Assembly: GCA_019634625.1 (NCBI GenBank)
Contig: JAHCBA010000002.1
Coordinates: forward strand, 142,114 to 206,113
Direction of reading: 5' to 3'
From: Verrucomicrobiia bacterium
GTDB taxonomy: Bacteria > Verrucomicrobiota > Verrucomicrobiia > Limisphaerales > CAIMTB01
Length of the DNA stretch: 64,000 nucleotides
Position numbers and translations under genes: made by a program. Positions 34,559 through 43,528 of this stretch are shown here, piece after piece (the first letter of the stretch is position 1; every line of letters starts with the position of its first letter). Below the pieces are notes generated by a model, which saw nothing but the letters and a program-made list of their open reading frames with translations, was not told the origin of the DNA and made no database searches.

Positions 34559-35941
34559 CTACCCGGGTTCGGAGGAGGGGGGCGACGGACAGGGAAGGCG
34601 GAGGCAGGCGAGGCAGCCTGGGCGGTCGGGGCGGTTTTCGAGCGTCAACCGTCCCTCGTGGGCCTCGACGATCTGCCGGCACAGGGTCAGCCCGATTCCG
34701 GAGCCGCCCGGCTTGGTGGTGAAGAAGGGGACGAAGAGGTTCGCGGGGTTGGCGAGTCCGGGTCCGGTGTCGGTGATGCGGACCTCGACTTCCCGCCCGA
34801 CCCGAACCCACTGGATCTCGATGGCGTTGTCACGATCGGGTGGGCCCTGGTCGGCGGCTTCGATCACGGCGTCGGCGGCATTGCGGACCAGGTTGATGAG
34901 AAGTTGTTCCAGTTGGTCACGATCGGCGTGGAGGGTGACGGGGGGGCCGGGGCGGACGAGGACTGGAACGCGGGTTTCGAGTCCGGCGACCCGTTCGATC
35001 CAGGGTCCGACCTCCATCGGAGCGCAGCGCGGGGCGGGAAGGCGGGCGAGCTGGGAGTAGGCCTGCATGAACCGGGAGAGGGCCTCGGCGCGCGCCGAGA
35101 TGAGGGCGAGGCCGTCGCGGACGTCCTCCCGCCAGTCGGGAGGGGGCGGGTCCTGGCGGCACAGGTCGGCGAGGGTGCCGGCAACGGACTTGATGGGGGC
35201 GAGGGAATTGTTGAGTTCGTGGCCGAGGACGCGGAGGAGGCGTTGCCAGGCCTGGCGTTCCTCGTCGCGGAGGGCGCGACTGAGGTCGGCGACGACGAGG
35301 AGCTGGTGGGGACGGCCGCCCTGCCGGAACTGGGAACGGCGGAAGCCGAAGCGCCCGATGCCGCCGGGGAAGGTCATCGGGGCGACGCGGCTGGCTTCGC
35401 CTTCGAGCGAGGCGGCGAGGCCGAGTTCGTCCGCGGTGCGGCCGAGGAGCTGTTCGACGGGACGGGCGAGGAGGCGTTCGGCGGCGCGGTTGGCGAGGCG
35501 GAGGCGGCGGGTGTCATCGAAGGTAAAGATGGCGGCGTCCAGTTCCTCGATGGCGGTGCGGAGCAGGGCGGAGGCTTCGAGGGCGCCGAGGCGCTGTTCG
35601 CGAAGGGTGTCGGCGAGGGCGTTGATCTCGCCCGCGAGCGCCTCGATGGCATGACGTCCGGGACCGGCGTGGGCGCGGATGGAGAAGTCGCCATCGCGCA
35701 GGGCGGCCACGACGCTGGCAAGGGTGCGCATCGAGTAGGAGGTCCGTTCCCGCCAGAGCATCACCAATCCCAACGTGGCCCCGACAAGCGCCGCGCCGCC
35801 GAGAAGGCGCCACGACACCGGGGTGGAGGTCAGGCCCAGCAGGACGAGGGCCGCGATCAGGCCGGGCAAGGGCAGCAGCCAGACGCCAACCGCGAGCGGA
35901 CGGCGGGATCCGGGAGCGGCGGACTGGCGGCGGGGAGGCAC
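34559..35941 (-). CDS. Membrane sensor histidine kinase (NtrY-like)
   Basis: A 460-residue kinase starting at GTG. Two N-terminal hydrophobic segments (about 18-40 and 42-60) are followed by a HAMP-like linker and a PAS-type region (IEELDAAIFTFDDTRRLRLA). The H-box is RLLRVLGHELNNSLAPIKSV; His and Asn match the NtrB/NtrY group. N-box LLINLVRNAADAVIEAA, G1 DTGPGLANP, F-box FVPFFTTKPGGSGIG and G2 follow. It is downstream of the response regulator with an 11-bp gap, so they are co-expressed. This arrangement is shared with regulators of exopolysaccharide and protein-sorting systems (PrsK/PrsR), but the target is unknown. Confidence 0.9.
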   Translation of the reverse strand: MPPRRQSAAPGSRRPLAVGVWLLPLPGLIAALVLLGLTSTPVSWRLLGGAALVGATLGLVMLWRERTSYSMRTLASVVAALRDGDFSIRAHAGPGRHAIEALAGEINALADTLREQRLGALEASALLRTAIEELDAAIFTFDDTRRLRLANRAAERLLARPVEQLLGRTADELGLAASLEGEASRVAPMTFPGGIGRFGFRRSQFRQGGRPHQLLVVADLSRALRDEERQAWQRLLRVLGHELNNSLAPIKSVAGTLADLCRQDPPPPDWREDVRDGLALISARAEALSRFMQAYSQLARLPAPRCAPMEVGPWIERVAGLETRVPVLVRPGPPVTLHADRDQLEQLLINLVRNAADAVIEAADQGPPDRDNAIEIQWVRVGREVEVRITDTGPGLANPANLFVPFFTTKPGGSGIGLTLCRQIVEAHEGRLTLENRPDRPGCLACLRLPCPSPPSSEPG

Positions 35942-35952
35942 GCTTGGGGGGG

Positions 35953-37311
35953 CTAGAGCTGGTATTTTTCGAGACGCCGGTAGAAGGCGCTCCGGCTCAG
36001 ACCGAGGGCCTCGGCGGCCTTCTGGGCGCTGCCATCGAAGCGGGCCATGGCCTTGCGGATCATGAGGCGCTCGACGTCTTCGAGGCTCAGATCCTCGAGG
36101 CGCGGTTCAGCGTCCCGGGCGGGGCGGAGTCCGAGGTCGGCGGCCTGGATTCGATCGCCGCGGCACATGAGGACCCCACGTTCCACGGCGTGTTCGAGTT
36201 CACGGACATTGCCGGGCCAGGGGTAGTTTCGGAGGGCCTGGAGGGCGGCATCGTCGAAGCCGGCGATTTCCTTGCGGTAGCGGCGGGCGTGTTCGCGGAG
36301 GCCGTGGTCGGCGAGGAGCGGGATGTCCTCGGTGCGTTCGCGAAGGGGGGGAAGGTGGATCTCGATGGTGTTGAGCCGGAAGAGGAGGTCCTGACGGAAC
36401 CGGCCCGTTTCGACTTCGCGGCGCGGGTCGGCGTTGGTGGCGGAGATGAGGCGGACATCGGCCTTCTGGGTGCGGGAGGAGCCGACGCGTTCGAACTCGC
36501 CGGTCTCGAGGACGCGCAGGAGTTTGGCCTGCTGACCGAGGGGGAGGTTGGCGATTTCGTCGAGGAAGAGGGTTCCGCCCTCTGCCAGTTCGATGCGGCC
36601 GACGCGGTCGGTGCGGGCGTCGGTGAAGGCGCCCTTCACGTGACCGAACAGTTCGCTCTCGAACAGGGCCTCGGTGATGCCGCCCATGTTCACGGTCACC
36701 AGCGACTTGGCGGCGCGGCTGGAGGCGGCGTGGAGGGCGCGGGCGACGACGCCCTTGCCGGTGCCGTTTTCGCCGGTGATGAGGACGTTGGCGGACGAGG
36801 GACCGACCCGTTCGATGAGGTCGAGGACGGGGCGCATGGCGGGCGACTCGGCGATGAGGACGGGTCGGACGCCGCGAAGGATTTCGTTTTCGGCCTGGAG
36901 TCGTTCGCTCTGGCGGCGGGAACGACGGAGGGCGACGAGGTTGCGGACGATGGTGACGAGGCGGGCGTTTTCCCAGGGCTTCTGGACGAAGTCCTGGGCG
37001 CCGCGGCGCATGGCTTCGACCGCCAGATCGATGGAACTCCAGGCCGTCATCACGGCCACGGCCGGGGCGGGATCGAGGGCCTGGAGGCGGGCCAGCAGAT
37101 CGAGTCCCTCCTGGCCGGACGTGGTGTCGCGGCTGTAGTTGAGATCCATGAGGAGCGCATCGAAATCGCGTTCCTCGAGGGCTCGAAGGACGGCGGCCGG
37201 GGAGGAGACGGTCTCGATTTCGTAGCCTTCGCCCTTGAAGAGGAGACGGAGCGCGGCGAGGACATCGGCCTGGTCATCGGCGATCAGGATGCGGCCGGTC
37301 GGCGCGGACAT
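35953..37311 (-). CDS. NtrC-family sigma-54-dependent response regulator
   Basis: A 452-residue activator: receiver domain with acidic pocket (IADDQAD) and phospho-acceptor Asp56 in LLMDLNYS, conserved Lys in FVQKPWE, then an AAA+ domain. Walker A reads GENGTGKGVVARALHAAS, the GAFTDA loop (sigma-54 contact) is intact, Walker B is LAEGGTLFLDEIANLPLG and the arginine finger region is FRQDLLFRLN. The C-terminus is a Fis-type helix-turn-helix (MARFDGSAQKAAEALGLSRS). Start at MSAPTGRIL avoids an unrelated upstream extension. It is the first gene of the pair with the NtrY-like kinase. Its sigma-54 promoters are not identified in the window. Confidence 0.93.
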   Translation of the reverse strand: MSAPTGRILIADDQADVLAALRLLFKGEGYEIETVSSPAAVLRALEERDFDALLMDLNYSRDTTSGQEGLDLLARLQALDPAPAVAVMTAWSSIDLAVEAMRRGAQDFVQKPWENARLVTIVRNLVALRRSRRQSERLQAENEILRGVRPVLIAESPAMRPVLDLIERVGPSSANVLITGENGTGKGVVARALHAASSRAAKSLVTVNMGGITEALFESELFGHVKGAFTDARTDRVGRIELAEGGTLFLDEIANLPLGQQAKLLRVLETGEFERVGSSRTQKADVRLISATNADPRREVETGRFRQDLLFRLNTIEIHLPPLRERTEDIPLLADHGLREHARRYRKEIAGFDDAALQALRNYPWPGNVRELEHAVERGVLMCRGDRIQAADLGLRPARDAEPRLEDLSLEDVERLMIRKAMARFDGSAQKAAEALGLSRSAFYRRLEKYQL

Positions 37312-37397
37312 GCCGGGAGTCTCGGCCCCGGGACCCGGCGAGGGCAAGCGGGCAACCGCTGGACACGTGCGCGGGGGGTTGGCCACGGTATCCGCAC

Positions 37398-39377
37398 ATG
37401 AAGCACGGTTTGCGGTGGTACTGGCACCGGCTGCGGGCCATGGGAGGGGCGGAGTTGCGGGAACGCCTCGCGCAGCGGTGGCGTCAGGCGGCGGATGGCA
37501 GGAGGGTGCCGGATTTCAGCGCCGTGCCGGTAGGTGAGCCCGCTTCCTTGAGCTGGCCCACGTTGCCCGTGCACGAGACGGCGCCGGAAGTGGTCCGGGA
37601 GGCGTTGGCGCAGGAGGCTGAGGCGATTCGGGCCGGGCGATGGCGGCTGTTCGGTCATCTGTCCATCACGGTGCATGATCCGCCGCGCTGGTTCATGGAT
37701 TACGCGGCGGGGCGCGAGGTGCCGACCGCCCGTCCCGGGTTCCGGCTGAACCACCGGGAACTGCCGCGCGGAACGGACATCAAACCGATCTGGGAGATCA
37801 GCCGCTGGAGCGAACTGGTGCGTCTCGCCCAGGCCGGCTGGGTGCTGGGCGAGGCGGAGCCGGCGGCGACGTGTGTGCGATGGCTGGCGGACTGGGTGCG
37901 GCGCAATCCACCCTACCTGGGCTGGAACTGGACCAGCGCGCTGGAGGCGGGCGTGCGGCTGTTGAACTTCGCGTCGATCGACGCGCTGCTGGAGGCGGCC
38001 GGGACGGAGCGATCGGAGATCGAGACGCTGCGACAACGCATCCTGCCCGCGCATGTGTGGTACGTGTGGCGGCACCGGTCCTTCGGCTCCTCGGCCAACA
38101 ACCATCTGCTCGGGGAACTGGCGGGGTTGCTGGTGGCGGAAACCCGGTGGCCGGCCCTGGAACGTTGGGGCGGCCCGGTCGAGTCGCTGCACCGGCAATG
38201 GGAAGCCGAGGTGCTGCGGCAGTTCGCCCCCGACGGCGGCAATCGGGAACAGGCGCTGCATTACCAGTTGTTCTCCTGGGAACTCTGCTGGGCCGCCTGG
38301 CGCGCTCTCACCGCCGCCGGACGCCCGGTCTCCTCCCAGGTTGAGGAGCGACTGCGCCGGGCCGCGGATTTCTTTGTCACCGTGCAGGCGCCATCGGACC
38401 CCTGGGACTACGGCGATACCGACAGCGCCACCGTCACGCCCTGGGCCCTGGATCCGACCTGCTCCGAAAGGGAGTGGTGGGCGTGGTTCTCGGCGTCCGC
38501 CTCAAGCCCGGGCCTCCAATGGTGGCTGGGCGATCCGCCCGCGCCCGTCGAACCGCCGGCCTGTGTGCGGACCGCAGATGACTGGCTGGTTTATCCGGAG
38601 TCCGGCCAGGCGATCTGCTGGAGCGGGGACTGGCTGGGGCGGTGGGACCTGTCACCGCTGGGACTCGAACCCATGGCAGCCCACGGACATCTGGACGCGC
38701 TGCATCTGTCCCTATGGCTTCGGGGTGTGGCCCTGGTCATCGATCCCGGCACGGGCGCCTACTACGGCGATACCCGGTTGCGGTCCTGGCTGGCCTCCTG
38801 GGGGGCTCACAATGGACCGCATGTCCCGGGCCCAGCCTTCAACTTCCCGCGGCGCCTGGGTCCGTTCCTGTGGGAACAGGCGCATGCCGTTCCCACTTGG
38901 CGCGTCTCTCCGGAGGGCGGCATCGACGCCGGATTGCAGCTTCCCCACGGGACGGTCCGGCGACGCGTCACCCGCCTTTCAGGGGGTGGGCGGGACGGAT
39001 GGCAGGTGGACGATGTGATTGAACCTGGCCAGGGCGGATGTGCTGACCTGATTCGGGTGTGCTGGCAGTTCGCGCCAGGAACCCGGCTGGAGCCGGAACC
39101 GAACAATCCCCACCGATACCTGGGGGAACGTCGGGGAGTGCCGTTCACAGTGGGCATCGATGCCGCCTGGCGGCAGGTGCGGTTCATTCCTGAAACCACC
39201 GGCACCGTGGCCTTTCCCGTCGAAGGCGACCTGCTCGGGCTCTGTTCGCCAGAGTTCCGCCGGGTGCAATCCGGTCCGGTGCTCATCCTGACCGCCAAGG
39301 GCACCAATCCGGCGCGCTACCGGACAACCTTCCTGGCCGGTCACGCGCCTCACATGGAGACACCGGGACCCCGGTGA
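37398..39377 (+). CDS. Heparinase II/III-family protein
   Basis: A 659-residue protein of the heparinase II/III type, polysaccharide lyases acting on uronate-containing chains. The N-terminal alpha/alpha toroid contains SRWSELVRLAQAGWVLGEAE and VLRQFAPDGGNREQALHYQL, with the putative catalytic Asn/Gln/His region, and NNHLLGELAGLLVAETRWPA. The C-terminal beta-sandwich begins around SGQAICWSGDWLGRWDLSPL, with AAHGHLDALHLSLWLRGVAL matching the second conserved motif and DPGTGAYYGD next to it. No signal peptide is evident, so it may be cytoplasmic or involved in cell-surface polysaccharide synthesis, where such proteins are often found. It runs convergent to the RG-rich gene with a 1-bp gap. Confidence 0.88.
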   Translation: MKHGLRWYWHRLRAMGGAELRERLAQRWRQAADGRRVPDFSAVPVGEPASLSWPTLPVHETAPEVVREALAQEAEAIRAGRWRLFGHLSITVHDPPRWFMDYAAGREVPTARPGFRLNHRELPRGTDIKPIWEISRWSELVRLAQAGWVLGEAEPAATCVRWLADWVRRNPPYLGWNWTSALEAGVRLLNFASIDALLEAAGTERSEIETLRQRILPAHVWYVWRHRSFGSSANNHLLGELAGLLVAETRWPALERWGGPVESLHRQWEAEVLRQFAPDGGNREQALHYQLFSWELCWAAWRALTAAGRPVSSQVEERLRRAADFFVTVQAPSDPWDYGDTDSATVTPWALDPTCSEREWWAWFSASASSPGLQWWLGDPPAPVEPPACVRTADDWLVYPESGQAICWSGDWLGRWDLSPLGLEPMAAHGHLDALHLSLWLRGVALVIDPGTGAYYGDTRLRSWLASWGAHNGPHVPGPAFNFPRRLGPFLWEQAHAVPTWRVSPEGGIDAGLQLPHGTVRRRVTRLSGGGRDGWQVDDVIEPGQGGCADLIRVCWQFAPGTRLEPEPNNPHRYLGERRGVPFTVGIDAAWRQVRFIPETTGTVAFPVEGDLLGLCSPEFRRVQSGPVLILTAKGTNPARYRTTFLAGHAPHMETPGPR

Positions 39378-39378
39378 C

Positions 39379-41253
39379 TCAGGAAGGATTGAAGCGGTTT
39401 TCCTCGCCCTCGGAGGCCGTCGGGTCGCCGGGTTTCGGTTCCGCCGGGGTGGCCTGCGGCACGGGTGCCTCCGCCGCGGGCGCATCCGCCGCGGGCATCT
39501 CCGCCACCGGAACGGCTGACGGGTCGGACGGGTCGGACGGCTCTGCAGGGACAGCTTGGGGGCTGGGAGCCGGCGACTCGGTCACCGCGGCGGCGGGCGG
39601 TTCGGAAGCCGGCAGCGGCTCCGTACCAGCAGGGGCGTTGGCATCCGTGGCACCTGGATTGACGGGGGCTTCTGGGGACACGGCAACCGCGTCGGCGGCT
39701 GCAGTCGCCTCGGCCGCTGTGGATTCCACCGGCACGCCTTCCCCAAGGGTCGGCGCTTCGGGTGTTGGTTCAGGGCTTTGGGTGGCACCGGCACCTTCGG
39801 CGGGCGGGGCCTTGGGGGTCCTGGGAAGCGGCTGCGGACGCGGCGCCGGACGCTTGGCGGATTCGAGATGGCCGTTGGCGAACTCGATGACGTGCCCTTC
39901 GTGGATGAGCCAGTGCAGATCCGTGACGATCGCCTGGAGTTCGGGAGAAGGCGGTTCCTCGGCGGCGGCCGGTTCAGCACCCGGTTCCGGCGTGGGCGGC
40001 AGCGGAACTCCCAGGCTCTCGAGCAACCGTCGGCGGGTGCAGTCCGGCGTCGCGTCGATCGCCTGCATGATTTTTCGGATCCCATCACCCACCGGGGTGC
40101 TTTCGAGATCCAGGAACCGGGGCCGGGCAACGGCAACATGCAGAACGGTCTTGTTGACCTTGAAGAAGTGCAGTCCGCGATGGGCGAAGTCGTCGCTCAG
40201 GCGGGTGACCAGTCTGAGGGGGAACCGCTGCTGCAGGTCGAATTCGCGCCGGGCCAGACGGCGCAGCGGCGGCGGCAACGCCTCCCGGGCAGCCGGAGTG
40301 CGGACGGTATGGCGGTTGACGGGCCGGAGGATGTTCGAGAGGTGCACCTCCCGGAAGTGCTTCTCGACCGCCTCGCGGTTGGGGAGCTTGAGGGGTTCGG
40401 GCAGGTTGAGGCAGTTGTACTCGTACTTGAAGCTTTGCTCTTCGATCCACTGCTTCACCACCGCCTCGTCGCGGACCATCTTGACCCGGGACTTGTACAC
40501 ATCGAACGGCAGCCGCGAAAACCGTTCGGCGTGCAACCGTTGCAGCTTGATCTGGTACTCGTGCAGGTTTGGCGGCCCCAGGACGACCCCGCTCATCCCA
40601 CACTGGGCGACCAGGGTGTAGGTGCCCTTCGGCGGATCGACCGCGATCTTCTCCGTCTGGTAAAAGGTGTCGAAGTGATGCGCCATGATGTGCCGCACCG
40701 CCTCGGATTCCGTCATCCAGACCGAGTCATCCAGGTTGCAGACATACAACTGTCGCGGCGAGCCGTCGGCCAGGTTGCCGGTGGCTCGGAACTCGATGAG
40801 GTAACGATCGGGCCGCTTCAGGATGAGGTGGCCGATGTCGAAGAGCGGATAGGCGCGCCCTGTCTGCCGGATTTGCCGGGTCAACGAGTCCACACCGTTC
40901 GGCTCCGGAATCAGGTCTGCGGAGATTCCCTCCGGTAGTTCCTCGACCGGCTCACGGCGGGGTCCTTCGAACCGGGACCCGCCGCTCCGTCCCCGTCCGC
41001 CCCGGGCGTCGTCACGAGGCCCGCGTCCGGGACCACCCTGGGGTCGGGGCCCGCCCGGGCCCGGTCGTCGCTCCCCGCGAAACTCGCGACGAGGCCCCAT
41101 CGAGTCACCGCGTCCGCGGCTCTGGGGTCCCCGGCGGTCCCGGTCACCTCCCCCCTCGAAATTGGCGTAACGGTTGGTCGCCTGCGGCTGTCGTGCCCAG
41201 GCCGGTAGCAACTGGAGGTCAAGATCCAGTTCGATTTCGGGCTTGTCGCTCAT
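39379..41253 (-). CDS. RG-rich protein of unknown function
   Basis: Function not recognised. The 624-residue protein starts MSDKPEIELDLDLQLLPAWA. A highly basic Arg/Gly-rich stretch follows (about 35-110), suggesting RNA or nucleic-acid binding. The central domain (about 115-480) has no motif I can name: LFDIGHLILKRPDRYLIEFR, YVCNLDDSVWMTESEAVRHI, FKYEYNCLNLPEPLKLPNRE. The last 140 residues are Ala/Pro/Glu-rich and low complexity. An upstream in-frame extension to 41487 lacks coding character, so I used the ATG at 41253. Unknown target, but the RG tract next to a folded domain is a recognisable layout of RNA-binding proteins. It lies convergent to the heparinase gene. Confidence 0.75.
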   Translation of the reverse strand: MSDKPEIELDLDLQLLPAWARQPQATNRYANFEGGGDRDRRGPQSRGRGDSMGPRREFRGERRPGPGGPRPQGGPGRGPRDDARGGRGRSGGSRFEGPRREPVEELPEGISADLIPEPNGVDSLTRQIRQTGRAYPLFDIGHLILKRPDRYLIEFRATGNLADGSPRQLYVCNLDDSVWMTESEAVRHIMAHHFDTFYQTEKIAVDPPKGTYTLVAQCGMSGVVLGPPNLHEYQIKLQRLHAERFSRLPFDVYKSRVKMVRDEAVVKQWIEEQSFKYEYNCLNLPEPLKLPNREAVEKHFREVHLSNILRPVNRHTVRTPAAREALPPPLRRLARREFDLQQRFPLRLVTRLSDDFAHRGLHFFKVNKTVLHVAVARPRFLDLESTPVGDGIRKIMQAIDATPDCTRRRLLESLGVPLPPTPEPGAEPAAAEEPPSPELQAIVTDLHWLIHEGHVIEFANGHLESAKRPAPRPQPLPRTPKAPPAEGAGATQSPEPTPEAPTLGEGVPVESTAAEATAAADAVAVSPEAPVNPGATDANAPAGTEPLPASEPPAAAVTESPAPSPQAVPAEPSDPSDPSAVPVAEMPAADAPAAEAPVPQATPAEPKPGDPTASEGEENRFNPS

Positions 41254-41448
41254 GACACAAACGGACGGACCGGCATGAAGCGCGGCTTGAATCCTGCGCG
41301 CTGCCGGGAGAATCAGCTTGGCGGTCCCGGGCGCCCATTGGCAAGCGCTCCGTGAACTGCCGGCTGGGCTTCGTCGGGGCTCGGGGCCCCGGTATAGCTC
41401 CGCGAGCTCCTTCAGAGTGCTGCAATCTATTAGACAGGCATTTTGAGT

Positions 41449-41478
41449 TTGACGCTCGCGCCGCTCATTGCTTATCCT
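41449..41478 (+). promoter_or_regulatory. Candidate promoter of the RAYT gene
   Basis: TTGACG at 41449-41454 and TATCCT at 41473-41478 are separated by 18 bp, an acceptable -35/-10 pair, 81 bp upstream of the transposase start. The rest of the 306-bp gap between the RG-rich gene and this gene (41254-41559) shows nothing else I can support. Confidence 0.3.
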
Positions 41479-41559
41479 TTCCGCCATTCAGCCATCGTTC
41501 GGCTCCTCCGCACTCGCCTCGTGCACTTGCACCGCCGTCCCTAACGCACCCATCCCACC

Positions 41560-42540
41560 ATGAGAACCCCACGCATCACGGCCGACCCCGCCCTCCCCGC
41601 CACCTACCATTGCATGTCCCGCGTCGCCGGCGGGCTCCATCTCCTCGACGACTCCGGCAAGAACAAGCTCCTTAACATCCTCCACCACCTCGCCCGCTTC
41701 TGCGACATCGACATCATCACCTTCTGCATGATGTCCAACCACTTCCACCTCCTCATCCGCGTCCCGCCCAAGCCCCTCCCGGACTCCATCCCGGACGACG
41801 TCATCCTCGCCAAACTCGAGGACTTCTACGGGCCCAAGGCCACCCTCCCCACCCTCGCCCGCGCCGCCCTCAACAAGGGCCAACCCATCCCCGACGACAT
41901 CCGCCAGGCCGTCCTCTCCCGCATCGCCGACCTCTCCATCTTCCTCCAGGAGTTCAAACAACGCTTCTCCCGCTGGTACAACCGCCGTCACGGCCACGCC
42001 GGCTACCTTTGGGGCGAGCGCTTCCGCGGTGTCTGGTGGAGAAGACTGTCCCAGCACCACTCACTTATCACCGCCTACATCGACCTCAACCCCGTCCGCG
42101 CCGGCTTGGTCAACGATCCCAAGGACTACCGCTTCTGCGGCTACGCCGCCGCCCTCACCGGCGACAAGGTCATCCGCCGCGGAATCATCGGCTTTCTGGG
42201 CGCAGCCGACTGGAGCGTGGCGTCAGCAGAATATCGCCTGGCGCTTTACGTGATTGGTGGGACGTCGGGGCGGAGCGACAAGCGGGTGCTGGACCCGGAG
42301 GCGATCCGGGCGGAGCTGGCGCGGGGCGGGGAGTTGCCGCTGGGGCAGATCCTGCGGCTACGGATCCGGCACATGACCGACGGGGTGTTCCTGGGATCGA
42401 AGGAGTTCGTGGACCAGATGTGGGAGCGGCACCGGGACAAGTTCGGCAAGCGGCGCAAGAGCGGCGCCCGCACCATCCGGGGCGCTCCCATCCCTGGGCT
42501 GACCGTGTTACGCGATCTCCGTGTCGATGCGGTGGGGTAA
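41560..42540 (+). CDS. REP-associated tyrosine transposase (RAYT)
   Basis: A 326-residue single-strand transposase of the Y1 (IS200/IS605-like) superfamily. The N-terminus ADPALPATYHCMSRVAGGLH and the HUH-like motif MSNHFHLLIRVPPKP (near residues 62-76) are typical, and RWYNRRHGHAGYLWGERFRG (near 135-154) carries the likely catalytic tyrosine. The C-terminus (HMTDGVFLGSKEFVDQMWER) fits the larger RAYTs of Verrucomicrobia and Planctomycetes. The frame is intact. RAYTs mobilise or maintain short palindromic repeats; I could not identify a matching repeat family around it. It stands directly beside a decayed IS630. Confidence 0.88.
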   Translation: MRTPRITADPALPATYHCMSRVAGGLHLLDDSGKNKLLNILHHLARFCDIDIITFCMMSNHFHLLIRVPPKPLPDSIPDDVILAKLEDFYGPKATLPTLARAALNKGQPIPDDIRQAVLSRIADLSIFLQEFKQRFSRWYNRRHGHAGYLWGERFRGVWWRRLSQHHSLITAYIDLNPVRAGLVNDPKDYRFCGYAAALTGDKVIRRGIIGFLGAADWSVASAEYRLALYVIGGTSGRSDKRVLDPEAIRAELARGGELPLGQILRLRIRHMTDGVFLGSKEFVDQMWERHRDKFGKRRKSGARTIRGAPIPGLTVLRDLRVDAVG

Positions 42541-42574
42541 GTCGCTTCGGCTGAGCCGATGTCGCCGAGTGCCT

Positions 42575-43438
42575 CCACCTGTGTGGTGCCCCACCGTTCG
42601 GTGTCGACGATCCCGAAGACCCGCCGCGCTTTCCGGTAGGGAGATTGCTGCATGACCTGATCGACCAGGCGATCGAACGCAGCGATGCCGCTGTGCGCTT
42701 CGCAACGACCGAACACCTTGGCAGGGAGCACGTCCCACGCCGCCGGATAGAAGCAGGCTCCCTTGCGCTCGTATTCGTGCTCCACCTTCATCGCTCAGCC
42801 GGGGCGAGCGGGCGTACCGGGATGGATGCGGGCCCGGACCTGAACGCTGGTCTTTTCGTCGGCCGAAAAGACGCACTCGTCCTCACGCAACGGTTGGCCC
42901 TCCCACAGACATTCGTAGAGGGTGGGGCAGGCGGCCGGCCTTGCGAACGAAGTGTGGATCGCGCAGAAAGATCCAGCAGCGATGGAATCACAGACGGAGG
43001 ACGTTGTGGTGGAGCCAACGCCAGAGCGTGCTGCCGCTGATCTGGGCCACCAAGCAGGACTCGACGACGTTGCGAGTCAGTTCGGGGAGGCTCCAAAGCG
43101 AGAGCGGGCGGCCGAATTGGCGAGGCATTTCACAGGCCCGGGGTTTGACCTGGACGACCAGTTCCGAGGGGGAAAGCCCGTGGCCGACCCGGGCGTGGCA
43201 GTTCTTCGAGGCCGCGGAGTCGCTCAAGAAAGAAGCGCTTGCGGCATTGGCTGACCACCTCGCGATGGGTGTCGAGGCGGGTGGCGATCTCGTCGTTGGG
43301 GACGCCTTGGGCGGCGAGGAGGATCATCCGGGCGCGGAGGACTTGAAAGTATGGCAACGTATACTTGGTGGCTCTTCGATGGAGCTCGCGCTGTTCGGCA
43401 GGTGACAACCGGATGGCAAATGGGCTTCTTCTCGGCAT
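42575..43438 (-). pseudogene. Decayed IS630-family transposase
   Basis: Minus-strand fragments in several frames build a typical IS630 transposase order. First comes an N-terminal helix-turn-helix (ILLAAQGVPNDEIATRLDTH and VVSQCRKRFFLERLRGLEEL). Then, after a shift near 43170, VVESCLVAQISGSTLWRWLH. After a stop comes a DDE start around FSADEKT in another frame, then VEHEYERKGACFYPAAWDVL and VFGIVD. The chain stops where the second Asp-Asn (normally IVDNGSSH) should follow, and the final catalytic Glu is missing. At least three frame changes and the loss of the C-terminus make it non-functional. Terminal repeats were not identified. Confidence 0.8.
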
Positions 43439-43528
43439 GGCTTGGCGTTTTCATCGCCGGTCCATCCACGGCGCAACCGCCGCAACGGAGCGCGTTTAGA
43501 TACGTATCCAGATTTGAGGAATGAACCA

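Noticed and set aside
43130-43438. The transposase N-terminal frame as a stand-alone regulator.
   Set aside because: Its helix-turn-helix is the start of an IS630 transposase whose other parts follow in other frames.
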